Below are positions 23,878-35,248 of a DNA stretch of 64,000 bases, piece after piece (position 1 is the first letter of the stretch; each line of letters opens with the position of its first letter). The notes under the pieces were generated by a model. That model made no database searches. It saw nothing but the letters and a program-made list of their open reading frames with translations, and had not been told where the DNA came from. Source of the stretch: Lichtheimia corymbifera B2541. Its lineage: Eukaryota > Mucoromycota > Mucoromycetes > Mucorales > Lichtheimiaceae. The stretch covers positions 19,041 to 83,040 of the forward strand of contig JNEU01000834.1 in the NCBI GenBank assembly GCA_000697475.1, read 5' to 3'. A program made the translations under genes and the position numbers.

Positions 23878-25800
23878 ATGGACAATCCTCGTATTATATC
23901 AGAACAAGTCTTTGGTTCAAGTAAAAAGATACAATTCATAGGCATGTCGCCTATGGAAACATTATTGAACGCTGTCAACTGCGCTGATCGCATCGATACT
24001 TCCGAGAACTCGTCTCACAGCAGCAGCAACAGCAGCCCACGTACTATGTCGATCGAATCCATTCTTGATACAGACTACCCAAAACCATCACCTTCACCAC
24101 GACCACCAACCGCAATCAGCAAACCTGTCAACACATTTGAACCCGAGAAACGACGGTGGATGCATAGCAGCGAAGATGTACCAACGACGCATGAGCGATC
24201 CAACAAAGTGCGACGCATGGTTTCTTCTCCACCACAACGTATGACGACCTTGACTTGCCTTCATGCAGCTGTGGCACAAAAATCATATGGCTCTGAAAAA
24301 CGCTTCTTGTGTCCTCCACCTGTGGTTACAATACAAGGCGAATCTGCAACGCATCCTCTTGTCTCTATGGCAGTTATGTGTGAGAATGGTGATCGGTTTT
24401 TGGAGCAAAAGATTCTGCTTGATGAAACAAAGCATGGCAGTTTCAAGTATTTGCATGTTGCTGGCACTGCAAAAGCAAAGCAGTTTCATTTGCGTGTTAG
24501 CTTGGCTCATGGTGCACCTGCTCACAATGGCTCATCACCTTCCAGCAGTACTAGCAGCAGCAGCAGCAGCAATTACATTAACAAGCCAACATCTCCTCCT
24601 CCTCCAAGCCAACCCTATGTTACCTTTTTCTCCTGTCCGATTTCCATCATCTCCAAGCCTTCAAAAAAGACATCCAAAGCACGCAATGTATCCAGCTGCA
24701 TCGTTGCCAACTCATCTGTGTCACTTTTTAATCGCATCAATTCTCAAACCGTACGCACCAAATACATGACGACTGAAAATGGCCAATTATGCGCCAAGAA
24801 CTCATCATGGGCACCCTTCGATATCATTGTCTTGCGTCAACCCAACAAACCACAGCAAGGTGTTGATGATTTGACATCGCCACCCACCAATGCACCTGTT
24901 ACTTATGGATCTGAAATCATGCTCAAGGATACTCAGACGGGTGTACTCTCGCCACGCATGATCATTCGCAAGGTGGATAAAGGATACATTGCTCCCAATG
25001 CCAGCGGTCCTGTCAGTCAAATGCAGAAAATTGCCTTGCAGCTTATGCCAACTTCTGACAACAACGATGAATCCCCCATGTACTTGAGTGCAAAGGCTTC
25101 TGAAGACACAAACACCACAGCTACATGGCTTGAATTTGCCACTTCCAAACGCAATGGCGATGATCAAGAAAAGGTCGATGATTATTTGTGCTGGACCATT
25201 GTTGGTATTGCCAAGTTTGAATACAGCTACATTGAGCCAGCACTTCCTAACAATGCCGAATGGGGTACATCACCCTCACCATCTTCACCTATCATGTCAT
25301 CCGGCGGCGGCAGTGGTGGTATGCACGACAACAGCAGCAGCAACGCCTCTTTATATCAACAATACAGCAACGGCAATACTCGACATCCACAGCTTTCACC
25401 ACCACCCTCACCACCACGACGTATTGTCCCATTGCCACTCATTGATGATGTACGGTATTCGCCTCATCGTATTGAATTGACTGGCCAGCATTTCCATTCA
25501 TTTGAATTTTGGATCGGTTCCCAAGGTCCCTTGAAACCTCTTGATCAGACGCCCCAATCGATGGTGTTGGATTTGCCACCCACGCAAGATTTACTCGTAG
25601 CGCATCATGATCTTCTTGTGGCTCGTTCGGATGGATCACGGTACTTGGAATTGCCTTTGGTCCTTAAACATCAACAAGATGGCAACACATTTTCCTCTGG
25701 TAAGGGACTCGCTTGTGATATTCTTCCAAATGGTGATGCTGGCCAATGGTCTGTGATTGCTATGCATACACCTCCTTCTTCTTCTTCCTCGTCGTCTTAG
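23878..25800 (+). CDS. CSL (LAG1/RBP-J) family transcription factor
   Basis: A single uninterrupted frame of 640 residues, unusual among intron-rich neighbours. After a Ser/Pro-rich N-terminus (residues 1-120) comes the Rel-homology-like DNA-binding region with VAQKSYGSEKRFLCPPPVV (about 130-150), KYLHVAGTAKAKQFHLRV (about 185-205), then CPISIISKPSKKTSKARN (about 252-270), the first two being the most conserved CSL blocks. The beta-trefoil part starts near NSQTVRTKYM and includes YGSEIMLKDTQTGVLSPRM and WTIVGIAKFEYSYIE. Ser/Pro/Asn-rich inserts separate domains, as in other fungal CSLs. In animals CSL is the Notch effector; fungi lack Notch, and fission yeast Cbf11/Cbf12 regulate adhesion, cell cycle and lipid genes. 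A comparable nuclear role is likely. The assignment to fungal class F1 or F2 cannot be settled by eye. Confidence 0.93.
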   Translation: MDNPRIISEQVFGSSKKIQFIGMSPMETLLNAVNCADRIDTSENSSHSSSNSSPRTMSIESILDTDYPKPSPSPRPPTAISKPVNTFEPEKRRWMHSSEDVPTTHERSNKVRRMVSSPPQRMTTLTCLHAAVAQKSYGSEKRFLCPPPVVTIQGESATHPLVSMAVMCENGDRFLEQKILLDETKHGSFKYLHVAGTAKAKQFHLRVSLAHGAPAHNGSSPSSSTSSSSSSNYINKPTSPPPPSQPYVTFFSCPISIISKPSKKTSKARNVSSCIVANSSVSLFNRINSQTVRTKYMTTENGQLCAKNSSWAPFDIIVLRQPNKPQQGVDDLTSPPTNAPVTYGSEIMLKDTQTGVLSPRMIIRKVDKGYIAPNASGPVSQMQKIALQLMPTSDNNDESPMYLSAKASEDTNTTATWLEFATSKRNGDDQEKVDDYLCWTIVGIAKFEYSYIEPALPNNAEWGTSPSPSSPIMSSGGGSGGMHDNSSSNASLYQQYSNGNTRHPQLSPPPSPPRRIVPLPLIDDVRYSPHRIELTGQHFHSFEFWIGSQGPLKPLDQTPQSMVLDLPPTQDLLVAHHDLLVARSDGSRYLELPLVLKHQQDGNTFSSGKGLACDILPNGDAGQWSVIAMHTPPSSSSSSS

Positions 25801-26139
25801 TTTTATTTTTCCATCCCACTCCCTCATCTCCAACATTATTGTCTCTCCCCCATCCCATTCCCTTTGTTCACACTCTCTCTCTATCATTGCGCTCTTTTGT
25901 ACATCTATCATCTTTTCTTCGTTGCTGTGTATATGATTTTCTTTTTACTGTAAATACAACACGATCAAGTTTTTTCATGGAATGTTAACTTTTATAAAAA
26001 TAAGAGTGATGGAGGTTGTCTGTGTATGAACTGCATAGGTCACGGGACTTGAATCACACAAAAGACAAGCTGTGCGGCTCCTTTGGTCAAATTGATATTG
26101 GCGTTTTCTTCTTCTACCTCTTTCTTTCACCAGCACATA
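25801..26139. other. Intergenic region, CSL to TAF10
   Basis: These 339 bases contain C/T-rich 3' sequence of the CSL gene (25801-25920) and the short TAF10 promoter. Nothing else is recognised. Confidence 0.4.
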
Positions 26140-27055
26140 ATGTCCGATAACCATGCCGATTCACCTGCAACGAATTCACTAACGCCTATGGATCTTGACG
26201 TCAATGCAGCCACGACACCTGAACAACAGCAAGTACAAGTGAATCCAACCGGTGGCTCCACCGAATTTCAAAATCCTCAAGTAGCCATGGCAGCTGCTGC
26301 CATGCGCCAAACAGATGCAACTTCCATGCCACCTCCACCACCGAGAGATCCCAACAACGCTTCGTCATCAGCTGGTGCTGCTCCACCTCCCGGCATGCTT
26401 CCACATGGCCACTTTTTGCCACCCATGCCATTGCATCCTCAGGTCACTCCACAAACGATGGCTGCTGGTGGTGCCGCTAATGCTGGTGCTGTTCCTGGTG
26501 GTGGTATTGCGAATGCCGCTGCCACTGCTGCTGCCAACAATGAACCTGTCGTTGATCCTGAACTTGCAAAGAAAGAAAAGACACTCGCCGAATTCCTCGC
26601 CATGATGGATAGCTATACACCTATTGTAAGCATGTTTTTGGTATCATCTACGTGTAGTATACTCATGTTGTTATCTAGATACCAGATGCTGTTACAGACT
26701 ACTACTTGAGCAGGACAGGATTTGATTGTGATGATGTCCGAATGTAAGTAGATGGGACGATGATGGGTATGACTTATGTATATAGTAATACCCCATACAT
26801 AGAAAACGATTGTTGGCCTTAGCAGCACAAAAGTTCGTGGCAGATATTGCAACAGACGCCTTCCAATATTGCAAAGTACGACAATCAGGAAATCGAAAAA
26901 CGGGCAAGGTAAAAATGATGGCAACGGGAGGAAGATCATTCGTGTATATTGATTCTTGTGAATAGGATCGCAAGGCAGTGCTTACCATGGACGATCTTTC
27001 AGCTGCTTTGGGCGAATACGGAGTGAATGTCAAAAAGCCAGATTACTATTCATAA
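26140..27055 (+). CDS. TAF10: TFIID/SAGA subunit TAF10
   Basis: Four exons are proposed: 26140-26625, 26679-26743, 26803-26908 and 26966-27055, giving 248 residues. The first 140 residues are a Pro/Ala/Gly-rich low-complexity region. The conserved histone fold follows: KTLAEFLAMMDSYTPIIPDA, then TDYYLSRTGFDCDDVRIKRL, LALAAQKFVADIATDAFQYC and the end of the fold in LTMDDLSAALGEYGVNVKKP. TAF10 pairs with TAF3/TAF8 in TFIID and with Spt7 in SAGA. Introns are 53-59 nt, and all joins fall inside conserved motifs, so the model is secure. The GACGTCA seen at about 26197 lies inside the coding region and is not treated as a regulatory site. Confidence 0.94.
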
Positions 27056-27493
27056 AACTCTTGTATATACTCTATAAAATGATTTTGCCAATGCATCCAG
27101 AAGCTCTATGTATTTCTCTTTATTCAATGCCTATAAATATATAAAAAGTTGGGTTGTATCTCTGTCTTCTTCATGTAATATGTATGGGGCTGTGTATGTA
27201 AGATGGTTTGGGATAAGGCTTAAGCAACTACAGACTAGCGGCGATATGTGCAATCGGGTTATTATAATTGTCCCTTGGATGTAATTGGATGGGTTAGAGG
27301 CAAAGGGTCGAGCAGTAATGTGATCTAGCTAAGTGGATCCTGCATCAATCACACCAAAAAAGTTGTACTTGCAAAAAGATGATGTATTTGAAAAGCGTTA
27401 TTCTTGTATGGAAAATAGAAAAAGGGGCGATAATCTAGTTATGCATGATTCATGAAGGTAACTTTTATATATGTATATACAGCGCATGACATT
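27056..27493. other. Convergent intergenic region, TAF10 and EBP1
   Basis: These 438 bases separate two convergent genes. They are A/T-rich with AATAAA-like signals and no open frame of interest. Confidence 0.4.
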
Positions 27494-29125
27494 TTACTCC
27501 ATCTCGACATCCTCGTTCTGCAGAAAATGATAAAGTTAGTATAATGGGCTAAGGGGGAATGACCGACTACTACTCACCTCTACACGGCGATTGCCAAACT
27601 CAACTTGGACCTGAGACATTTGCTTTGCGGGGGCAACCTTGACGACGGATGGTGCGCTGAGAACCTGAGCTGCAGTCGTTTCGGCAGGAATGCAATATTG
27701 AGAATGAACAAAAGGAAGAGCTGGAGGTGAAGTGGTGCGGATAAGACCCTCTGATGTAACAAGAATGGTTGCCTTGAATTGGGCGACGAGATCGGATGTC
27801 CGTGATGATCGCATGGGAACATAAGGCGTGATCAATTCATGTTGAATAAGCGAGCTCAAACCGAGACGTGCTTGTTTAGTTGTCAAGGCACTAATAAAAT
27901 CGATCAGTTGATGTCAAGCGGGGGGGTGTTATAAATATAACTTACCGTGCAGAGAATGGGAACACAGTATACTTGTCATTGATTTCGGCATAGGCAACAC
28001 GAGCACCCTTCATCTTGAGCTGATATGACTTGTGGACATCACGTTGGAAGACGTGGGGCTTTTCTTCAGCAGCCTTGGTCTATCGAGGGTATAAGTCATC
28101 CTTGTTGTTGATCATCCATCCCATTGATCCAATATATTTACCTTGCCATCACCGGTAGTCAATACAATGTTCATTTGGTACACCTGGTTGGGTTCGATTT
28201 GGAAGTCAATCTTGTCAAGATCTTGCACAATCATATCCTCAGGGAATCGGTTCTCAATATCCTTGCCAGCACGCAACACAAATCGCTTCATGGGAGAAGA
28301 AAAGGTGCCCTCGACAGGCTTACAACGGTAATAAGCAGCAATCTCGGTGATCACTCGTGTAATTTCAGAGCTCTATCACATATCATTTAGTCCATCTTCC
28401 TTTACAATCCTATACATGTCACACGCTATACCTTGACGCCAGGTCGAAGCATTTGGATAGCAGCCTCGAGAGCGTAATGGGTTGCACACACAACATCAGC
28501 AGCACGTCCCTGGATAGGTTGGCTAGGCTCAGGATTGACAATGACAGTATGGGCAGCAGTAGCAATATAACCATCAATATGGGCACCCAATTCACTAGAA
28601 GACAAATGTGTTACCATCATGCAATCGCACACACACACACATAGATAACTTACACCTTGACTACATCGCCTGGCTTAAGGTTGTAATCGGAATCAAGAAG
28701 AGGGCTCGAGTATTGCACAATGTTATTGACAGAGACACATGTAGGAACAGCCACACCTCGATCCTTAGACTTGAAGGTCTCGCTTGTCTATCCATCATCG
28801 AAGAATAAGTTGACTTGCTATGATATGACCTTTATAGCACACTTACATGAGCATTGATCAAGTCATCGCCATACTGACACAGATCGCAAATCGAGATACC
28901 GGGAGCAACATGAGAAAGCACTTGGGGCAAGACAGCTAATAAGAGATCGGGAATGAGCATGCTGTACCGGATCGATCGTGCACGTGGTTGTGGTGGTGTG
29001 GACTAACCGTTGACAATGTTGCCAGCAAGCTTGTACTTTTCAGAGACTTGAGGATTGGACAATGTGTTATCAGCAGCGAACCGAGAAGGCGTATAAGTTG
29101 TCGTGAGTTCCATGCTATCGGTCAT
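27494..29125 (-). CDS. EBP1/PA2G4 homologue (methionine aminopeptidase fold)
   Basis: Eight exons are proposed: 29125-29008, 28935-28847, 28787-28654, 28594-28432, 28372-28142, 28079-27946, 27890-27578 and 27517-27494, giving 401 residues, close to human PA2G4 (394). The M24 pita-bread fold is evident: VAPGISICDLCQYGDDLI, VAVPTCVSVNNIVQY, LKPGDVVKVELGAHIDGYIA, then RPVEGTF-like and FPFSAR segments, and a C-terminal extension ending NEDVEME. The metal-ligand set of true aminopeptidases is not complete, as expected for this non-enzymatic group. Members (fission yeast Cdb4, human EBP1) bind ribosomes and nucleic acid and affect ribosome biogenesis and growth. Introns are 51-67 nt. The basic C-terminal RNA-binding Lys tail of human EBP1 is absent here. 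Confidence 0.92.
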
Positions 29126-30851
29126 TGTGGGCGAGAGGGACGAGGTTGTGGAGGGTGAACAAAGAGGGGGATGATAGTGATATAGAACAATGCCCTACTT
29201 TTTCCTACAAGCCACACTTATGCACGGGAAGAGGCATCGGGCGGTCATTGAATCCATCAAGTATGCACCCAGGAACATTGGTAGTAATCGTAGTAGTAAC
29301 TGTAGAGGTAGGAAATATCAACAAGGAAGTCAAATATCTCATGACCTCAAATAAAGAATGCGTGACACATGTCTCTTTATATTTACACTTTTGACATTTT
29401 AAGGGAATGCATAAACCCGCCATTCACACGATACATCATTATCAAATCCAAACCCGCTGACGACAATGAATGATGGTGGTGGTGGTGGTAGTGGTGGTGC
29501 AATCACATGTTGTTGATGTCTGCAGCGTATGTGGATAATATGGGATATGCGAAACGATCCTAGATTGCGGATCCTTCCTCTCACACACACAATGCCTAAA
29601 TTCGAAGATTCGGGATACAAGATGAAACACGACTGCGAGGAATTCTCAATGTCATTAAGCTTTGACATTTTAGAGTAACGATTAAGGAGAGAGAGTCATA
29701 CATACGGGGTCGGCTATTAAGACGGTGGCTGATGTAAATGTACACTAAAATGTTCCACCTACAAAGAAGTTTGAGTGTTATCATCCAAGTGCGTGTGGTT
29801 ACGTATTACCAGCACATGAAGGCAGGTTAGGTTGATGGGGTATCAATGCCGTTACCATTGATCACTACTGCTGCTGCTGCTGCCATAGGAACCTCCTTCT
29901 AGACCATTCCAAGGACACACCTCATCCGTGTTGAGTGCGTATCACAACCTTCTTTTGCTCTTCCTTCCTGGTCGTGTTTGCAAATGTTGTGCAACGTGTG
30001 GCTGCATTGTTCATCGATTCCAAAAGAGCTGTACATGGAGGCCATATGCTCTCGTATCCGGTGATTGAGCACCAATATGGTATCTGCAAGGATGCTCATA
30101 CCCATACTGAAAAATCAATGAAGCCAATTGAAGCTGAGACGCATCCTATCTCTTTCGTCGCGCATGTAACGAAAAGAGCACAACCCGGTTTATGATACCT
30201 ATCGACATCCAAAGAGGAGCAGCCGTTGCAAAAAGGTTATGGGGGTATTTCTTGTGATACCGCTGTGGGCGTGATACATGTAGTGTTTTGGGATATGTTC
30301 CATGACCATAAAAAAAAAGTCGCCACTTATAACTCGGATTTACATCTATGTAGGGCGTTTGACCAGTGATGAGCGGCAACTTTATTATAGAATGACATGT
30401 TCCAGCCCAATAACCCAAAATATGTCAGGATACTACTACGTTTTACTGCTGGCCGTTTGCGTATATATTGCATGTACATACATGTCTTTGATGAGATAAT
30501 GATAACACCTCTTGTATGCGACGAGTGAATGTTTACCAGCGGTGAAATGCTGATCCAATTTTTTAGCTTTTATGCAAGCCCATATCATCTCGGAAGACAT
30601 ATTGCATCAAGCGTATAAACAAAGAAGGCTTTCCTCATTCACAGCCTTTTTAGGAATTCCCATCAGATTTCCTTTGCTTATCGTGGTACACCGCATATCC
30701 TGAAGCAGGGTCTCCTCATTCCCCCATCACTGACATCCTTTATGAGCTAGCTTACATTTGCTGCTTTGATCAACTAAAATATTTATTAGCTCTCTCTCTC
30801 TCTCGCTTTCTTTCTTTCTCTTTTCTCTCAACGGATTATCCTCTTCGCATC
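29126..30851. other. Divergent intergenic region, EBP1 and zinc-finger gene
   Basis: This 1.7 kb region has no recognisable gene. Features are a (GGT)n-like run at 29473-29500, a (CTG)n run at 29868-29884 and a long CT tract at 30790-30830. Open frames (29399-29668, 29935-30195, 30146-30418) lack coding character. Confidence 0.45.
30790..30830 (+). promoter_or_regulatory. CT-rich leader tract
   Basis: A run of CT and CTTT repeats ends about 20 bases before the zinc-finger start codon. Similar pyrimidine tracts precede the HSF gene (about 50320-50345) and COG0523 gene (about 52142-52166). Pyrimidine-rich core promoters and leaders are common in fungi; the function is inferred. Confidence 0.45.
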
Positions 30852-31489
30852 ATGCTTTCAACCCAAACAACAACATTATCAAATACGCCCCCATCCACCT
30901 CATCGTGTGATGTTAAACGACGTTATCAATGCAATGTTTGTCTCAAGTGGTTCAGTCGACCTACAGCACTAAGAACCCACACTTATATACACACCGGCGA
31001 GAAACCTTTCGAATGCTCCATGTATAAAAAGCTTTTATTCATGATCGATTTTTGCATGATCTAATATGTAGACGCATGCATAGAACAGGATGTGGTCGAA
31101 GATTTGCTGTTGTCAGTAATCTCCGTCGGCATTATAGGGTACATTTCAAGAGTGACAGCCTTCCAACCACTCCCAAGATACCAGCTGTGCAGCGTATTCA
31201 ACAAGTACAGCAATTAATGGAACGAGTGGCATCATCATCATCATCACCCTCAATGATGTCTGTGTCCACAAATGCTAGTAACAATAAAAGTATACACAAA
31301 ACAACAACAATCATTCAAAGTGGTACCAGCACAGACCCAGCGACGACAAAATGGGATGATCCAATTCGGGTGTACGGCATACCAGAAGTAACTTGTTCCG
31401 AGCATCAACACACTATGGCTAGGACTGTGCCACAATACAACAACAACATGTCCATCGCTTCATTGGTAGCTACGACGTGGATGTGGTGA
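30852..31489 (+). CDS. C2H2 zinc-finger protein (two fingers)
   Basis: Two exons are proposed: 30852-31021 and 31084-31489, giving 191 residues. Finger 1 is [19 protein letters not shown] followed by [10 protein letters not shown], with a standard linker. The splice join completes finger 2 as [21 protein letters not shown] (C-x4-C spacing, CGRRF-x-V-x-SNLRRH), a type frequent in Mucoromycota factors. The remaining 110 residues are Ser/Thr/Gln-rich and end [20 protein letters not shown]. It is probably a sequence-specific DNA-binding regulator. An alternative acceptor 12 bases upstream is also in frame and would lengthen the C-C spacing unnaturally, so I reject it. Confidence 0.82.
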
Positions 31490-31797
31490 TGTTTATTATC
31501 TGATGGAACTAACCTCTAACTATCATCTAGCTGAATTCCCCTTACAGGTCTTCCTCATATCCTCAGTGTCCTAGTAGTAGTATAATCCTTGCATCCTCTA
31601 ATAACATCGGATAATTATAAAGTCTCACTTTCTCCCTCCCTCTCACTCTCTCTTGGGGTCACATTTGATTTGATCTGTGTAAAGTGGAGATCCAATTAGG
31701 ATTGTAGCCAGTGAATGTGGTTTCTCAGACGTCACAAGCCCTCTCTTTATCTTCTCCCTTTTTCTTTGCATTCACACATATACATACACACACACCA
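31490..31797. other. Short intergenic region upstream of SLU7
   Basis: This 308-base stretch contains the SLU7 promoter with CT-rich runs at 31631-31655 and 31740-31765. No other feature is seen. Confidence 0.4.
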
Positions 31798-33290
31798 ATG
31801 TCCGGCCTAGTACAACAGAATCGACTATCAAAGGAAGAATATCGCAAACAAAAGGATCTGGATGCAGCTCGTAAAGCGGGTACAGCACCTGCTGAAGTCG
31901 ACGATGAAGGAAACGAGATCAATCCTCATACCCCACAATTCATGTTGAAGGCGCCTTGGTATGTCGACACCGGCAAAGTCTCATTGAAGCATCAACGTGC
32001 ACCACAAAAGCGAAATCACACTCGGTTTGGATTGGAAGAGAATAACTGGTATGCCCGTGGTCAACGAGCGGTAAGCATTGTTATCCCAAAGTACACCATA
32101 GACAGTATAATAATAATGTTGATTAGGGTCCTGCTGCTACCAAATATCGTAAAGGCGCTTGCGAGAACTGCGGTGCAATGACACATAAGACGAGGGATTG
32201 TGTGGAGAGACCACGAAAGAAAGGCGCAAAGTGGACAGGCCGCAACATTCAAGCTGACGAGATTATCCAAAACGTTGATATGGATTGGGATGAGAAACGA
32301 GATCGATGGAACGGCTACGACCCTCGTGATCACGACAAAGTCATTGAAGAATATGAAAAGGTGGAAGAGGCTCGTCGAGCTCAAAAAGCAACTGAATTGG
32401 ATATGCAAGGTCCTACCACCACTTCAGAAGCCAAGAAGATTGCACGACTTTCAGACGATGAAGAGGATGATGAAGACAAGTATGCCGATCAAGCTGATAT
32501 GCCCGGTCAACATGTCAATACCAAGACCCGTACTACCATTCGTAACCTAAGGTATGTTTTATTACGCTCTCTCTTTATTGATAGGCATTAACCCTATGAC
32601 TATAGAATTCGTGAAGATACTGCCAAATACTTGTACAACCTTGATACTGAGTCCGCATACTATGATCCCAAGTCTCGATCCATGCGTGAAAACCCACTCA
32701 AAGAAAAGTCAACGGACGACGTCGAGTTTGCTGGCGACAATTTCGTGCGATATACAGGCGAGACATCATCCATGGCCAAGACACAGCTCTTTGCATGGCA
32801 AGCTGCTGATCGTGGTAGTGAAGTCCATCTACAAGCCAATCCCACTCAAGTAGCCATTCTGCACAAAGAATACGAGTCAAAGAAGGACAAGGTGCGAGAT
32901 TCGACACAAAAGAGTATCTTGGCCAGATATGGTGGCGAGGAGCATTTGGCAGCACCCCCCAAGGAATTACTCATGGCACAAAATGAAAACTACGTTGAAT
33001 ATTCACGTACCGGTCGTATCATCAAAGGCCAAGAACGTGCCAAGGCAAGGTCAAAATACGAGGAAGATGGTAAGTTGTTGGATGTCATTACAGAGGATCA
33101 TATCACTCATTGCATTTATGTAGTGTTTATCCAAAATCATACTTCTGTATGGGGTTCATACTGGGCTGATGGTAAATGGGGCTACAAGTGCTGTCGATCT
33201 TTTGTCTACAACTCGTACTGTACTGGTGTTGCTGGTGTCGAAGCTCAAAAAGCAGCCGAACAATTTGCTCGTGGCAAGGCAGCAGCCTAA
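31798..33290 (+). CDS. SLU7: Pre-mRNA-splicing factor Slu7
   Basis: Four exons are proposed: 31798-32070, 32127-32551, 32606-33069 and 33124-33290, giving 442 residues. The N-terminal block [18 protein letters not shown] precedes a CCHC zinc knuckle, [14 protein letters not shown] (about residues 102-115), then [16 protein letters not shown] and [13 protein letters not shown], all strongly conserved in Slu7. Later blocks are [16 protein letters not shown] and [19 protein letters not shown]. Slu7 acts with Prp18 at the second catalytic step and in 3' splice-site choice in the spliceosome. Introns are 54-56 nt. A short acidic segment ([14 protein letters not shown]) interrupts the middle. The identification is very secure. 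Confidence 0.96.
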
Positions 33291-33516
33291 GTAGTTGTCA
33301 ATATGCGGTTCATCCTTAATAAAACTTGATATACCACACACACATACATATATTGGGTGGATTGTGATGATGTGCATGTGACCTAGCAATGGTTGCATGT
33401 GCTATTGTTCTCACTCAGTCGTCGACGTTGTCGTCGTCGGGATAGCTCCGACCTTTTTCACTTGAACTGTTGTACACCACCCCCACCCACACAGACAATA
33501 CACACATATACACACA

Positions 33517-34407
33517 ATGAGTGGTTTAGAAAGTAGGTATCCAGCATTGACCTTTTATTCTCTTGCTCATCTGGAACGTCTCTGGTAGAGAATCTGTTTC
33601 AATTAAAGGTTTGATTCGACATGACAGCGGCGTCTCGGTTTGGGAAGCTCATCTGCTTTACTCCAGTTCACAGCCAAGCAACTCAACAAGCAATCGAAGC
33701 GATGTCAAAAGGATGAAGGACTTGAAAAGGCAAAATTGAAAAAGGTATATGGGATTGGCTTGGCATTGTGATGAGGAAGAGACTCACACCCATAACTAAG
33801 GCTATTCAAGACGGCAATATGGAGGGTGCTCGTATATACGCGTCCAATGCTATCCGAAAAAAGAACGAGGCGCTCAATCTTTTAAGGCTTTCATCAAGAA
33901 TCGATGCAGTGGCAAGTCGAGTACAAACGGCTGTGACCATGCGTAAGGTAGTAACGTATATGCTTGCGTTTTGAGGGGAATGGGGATGACTGACAGCGCT
34001 ACATGCAGGTGACTGGATCGATGGCAAACGTAGTCAAGGGCATGGATAAGGCGATGGAGTCGATGAACCTTGAAAAGGTATACAACATACACACCGCATG
34101 TCATCCTCTGATATTCAATGTCTTTTTTTGGCAGATATCCATGGTCATGGACAAGTTTGAGTCACAGTTTGAGGATCTAGACGTCCAAACAGAATACATG
34201 GAAGGAGCAATGGCTGGAACAACGACAATGACAACACCACAAGGCGAAGTGGAAACGCTTATGCAACAAGTGGCTGATGAGCACGGCCTTGAACTCAATC
34301 AACAACTCGGCCGATTGGAACCAAGCACCACACTTGCTGAGCCCAAACAAAAGGAACGGGATGAAGATGCATTGTTGACTGAACGACTCAAGGCATTGCG
34401 CGGATAA
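33517..34407 (+). CDS. DID2: ESCRT-III protein CHMP1/Did2
   Basis: Six exons are proposed: 33517-33532, 33589-33608, 33667-33744, 33801-33947, 34009-34077 and 34135-34407, giving 200 residues (family 196-204). The first two exons are only 16 and 20 nt but rebuild MSGLEKNLFQLKFTAKQL, nearly the textbook CHMP1 start. Then come [20 protein letters not shown] and [14 protein letters not shown]. The C-terminus [15 protein letters not shown] is a classic MIM1 motif that binds the MIT domain of Vps4. The protein helps membrane scission and Vps4 recruitment in multivesicular-body sorting. The nearly perfect ends make the micro-exon model convincing. Confidence 0.94.
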
Positions 34408-35248
34408 TATATATACACACGCACACACAGATCATCACCACCATGTAGATAGTGAAATTGTCAACATCCCAATTGCTCGTGATATATCCGATGATCCCCA
34501 CGTTTTATTTGAGTGATAAAAGAGTGTGTTTATAAACGGATTGCTTGGAATACATGGTGTGCCTGAGCTTGTGTGATTTCAAAAACAGCAAAAAGACCCT
34601 CTCTATCGCTGTCGTTGAACTCTGTTTTGAAAAGAAAGAGAATCCGGTAAGCTTCTTGAAACAATGAAGCGGAGCAAAACGTGCATCTCCCGTACAATGA
34701 AATGAAATCCATCTTTTCGACAATGAGCCTCATTTATTCCCTTTCATCTTCTTCCTGGAGACAAGGTAAACAATGTTGTGCTTAGCCAATTGTCATACTA
34801 AAATTGCGCAGAAAAGTTTAATTGATGCCAAGCACTACTGCGTATTGGGATGCCATCATGTGAGACATATGCGGACATTTCTTTTTCTCTCTCTCTCTCG
34901 ACACACATGCACGCGTGATCTTTTCCGGTGCCAAACAAGCCCAAGCAGCATAGCTTGAAATCGACAACCCACACTCTTTTTATCATCGGTAAGTTTTCTT
35001 CCCTTTTGGATGATTGTATTGTGTGTACAATATACCAATTGTGGACGCATTGTAAACATTCCAACTTGTTGTTATCGTTGTAGTAGAGGAGCCGCTAGTG
35101 GCACACACAACAAACCTTCGCCGGATATTCGGTGAGAGGGCGGGAGAGAGGGTGGTCGAGTTTCAACAGCCGATGGCATAAAATGGAACGCAAGCGCCAC
35201 TTTTTTTCTTGGCTCTTTCTACTTTTCCATACTTTTCTTTTACATAAC
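34408..35248. other. Intergenic region, possible TVP18 leader intron
   Basis: No protein-like frame is convincing; minus-strand frames at 34505-34733 and 34798-35064 are open but resemble nothing. On the plus strand a strong donor (GTAAGTTTTC at 34989) and a TTGTAG acceptor (ending 35083) downstream of a CT-rich tract at 34879-34902 suggest a leader intron of about 95 nt for TVP18. Confidence 0.35.

Noticed and set aside
26196..26204. GACGTCA resembling a CRE/ATF site
   Set aside because: It lies inside the first TAF10 coding exon and is explained by the codons.
34505..34733. Minus-strand frame that looks protein-like (FNDSDREGLFAVFEITQAQA)
   Set aside because: A stop lies immediately upstream of its ATG, and I could not join it to an upstream exon in frame. 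A short real gene is not excluded.
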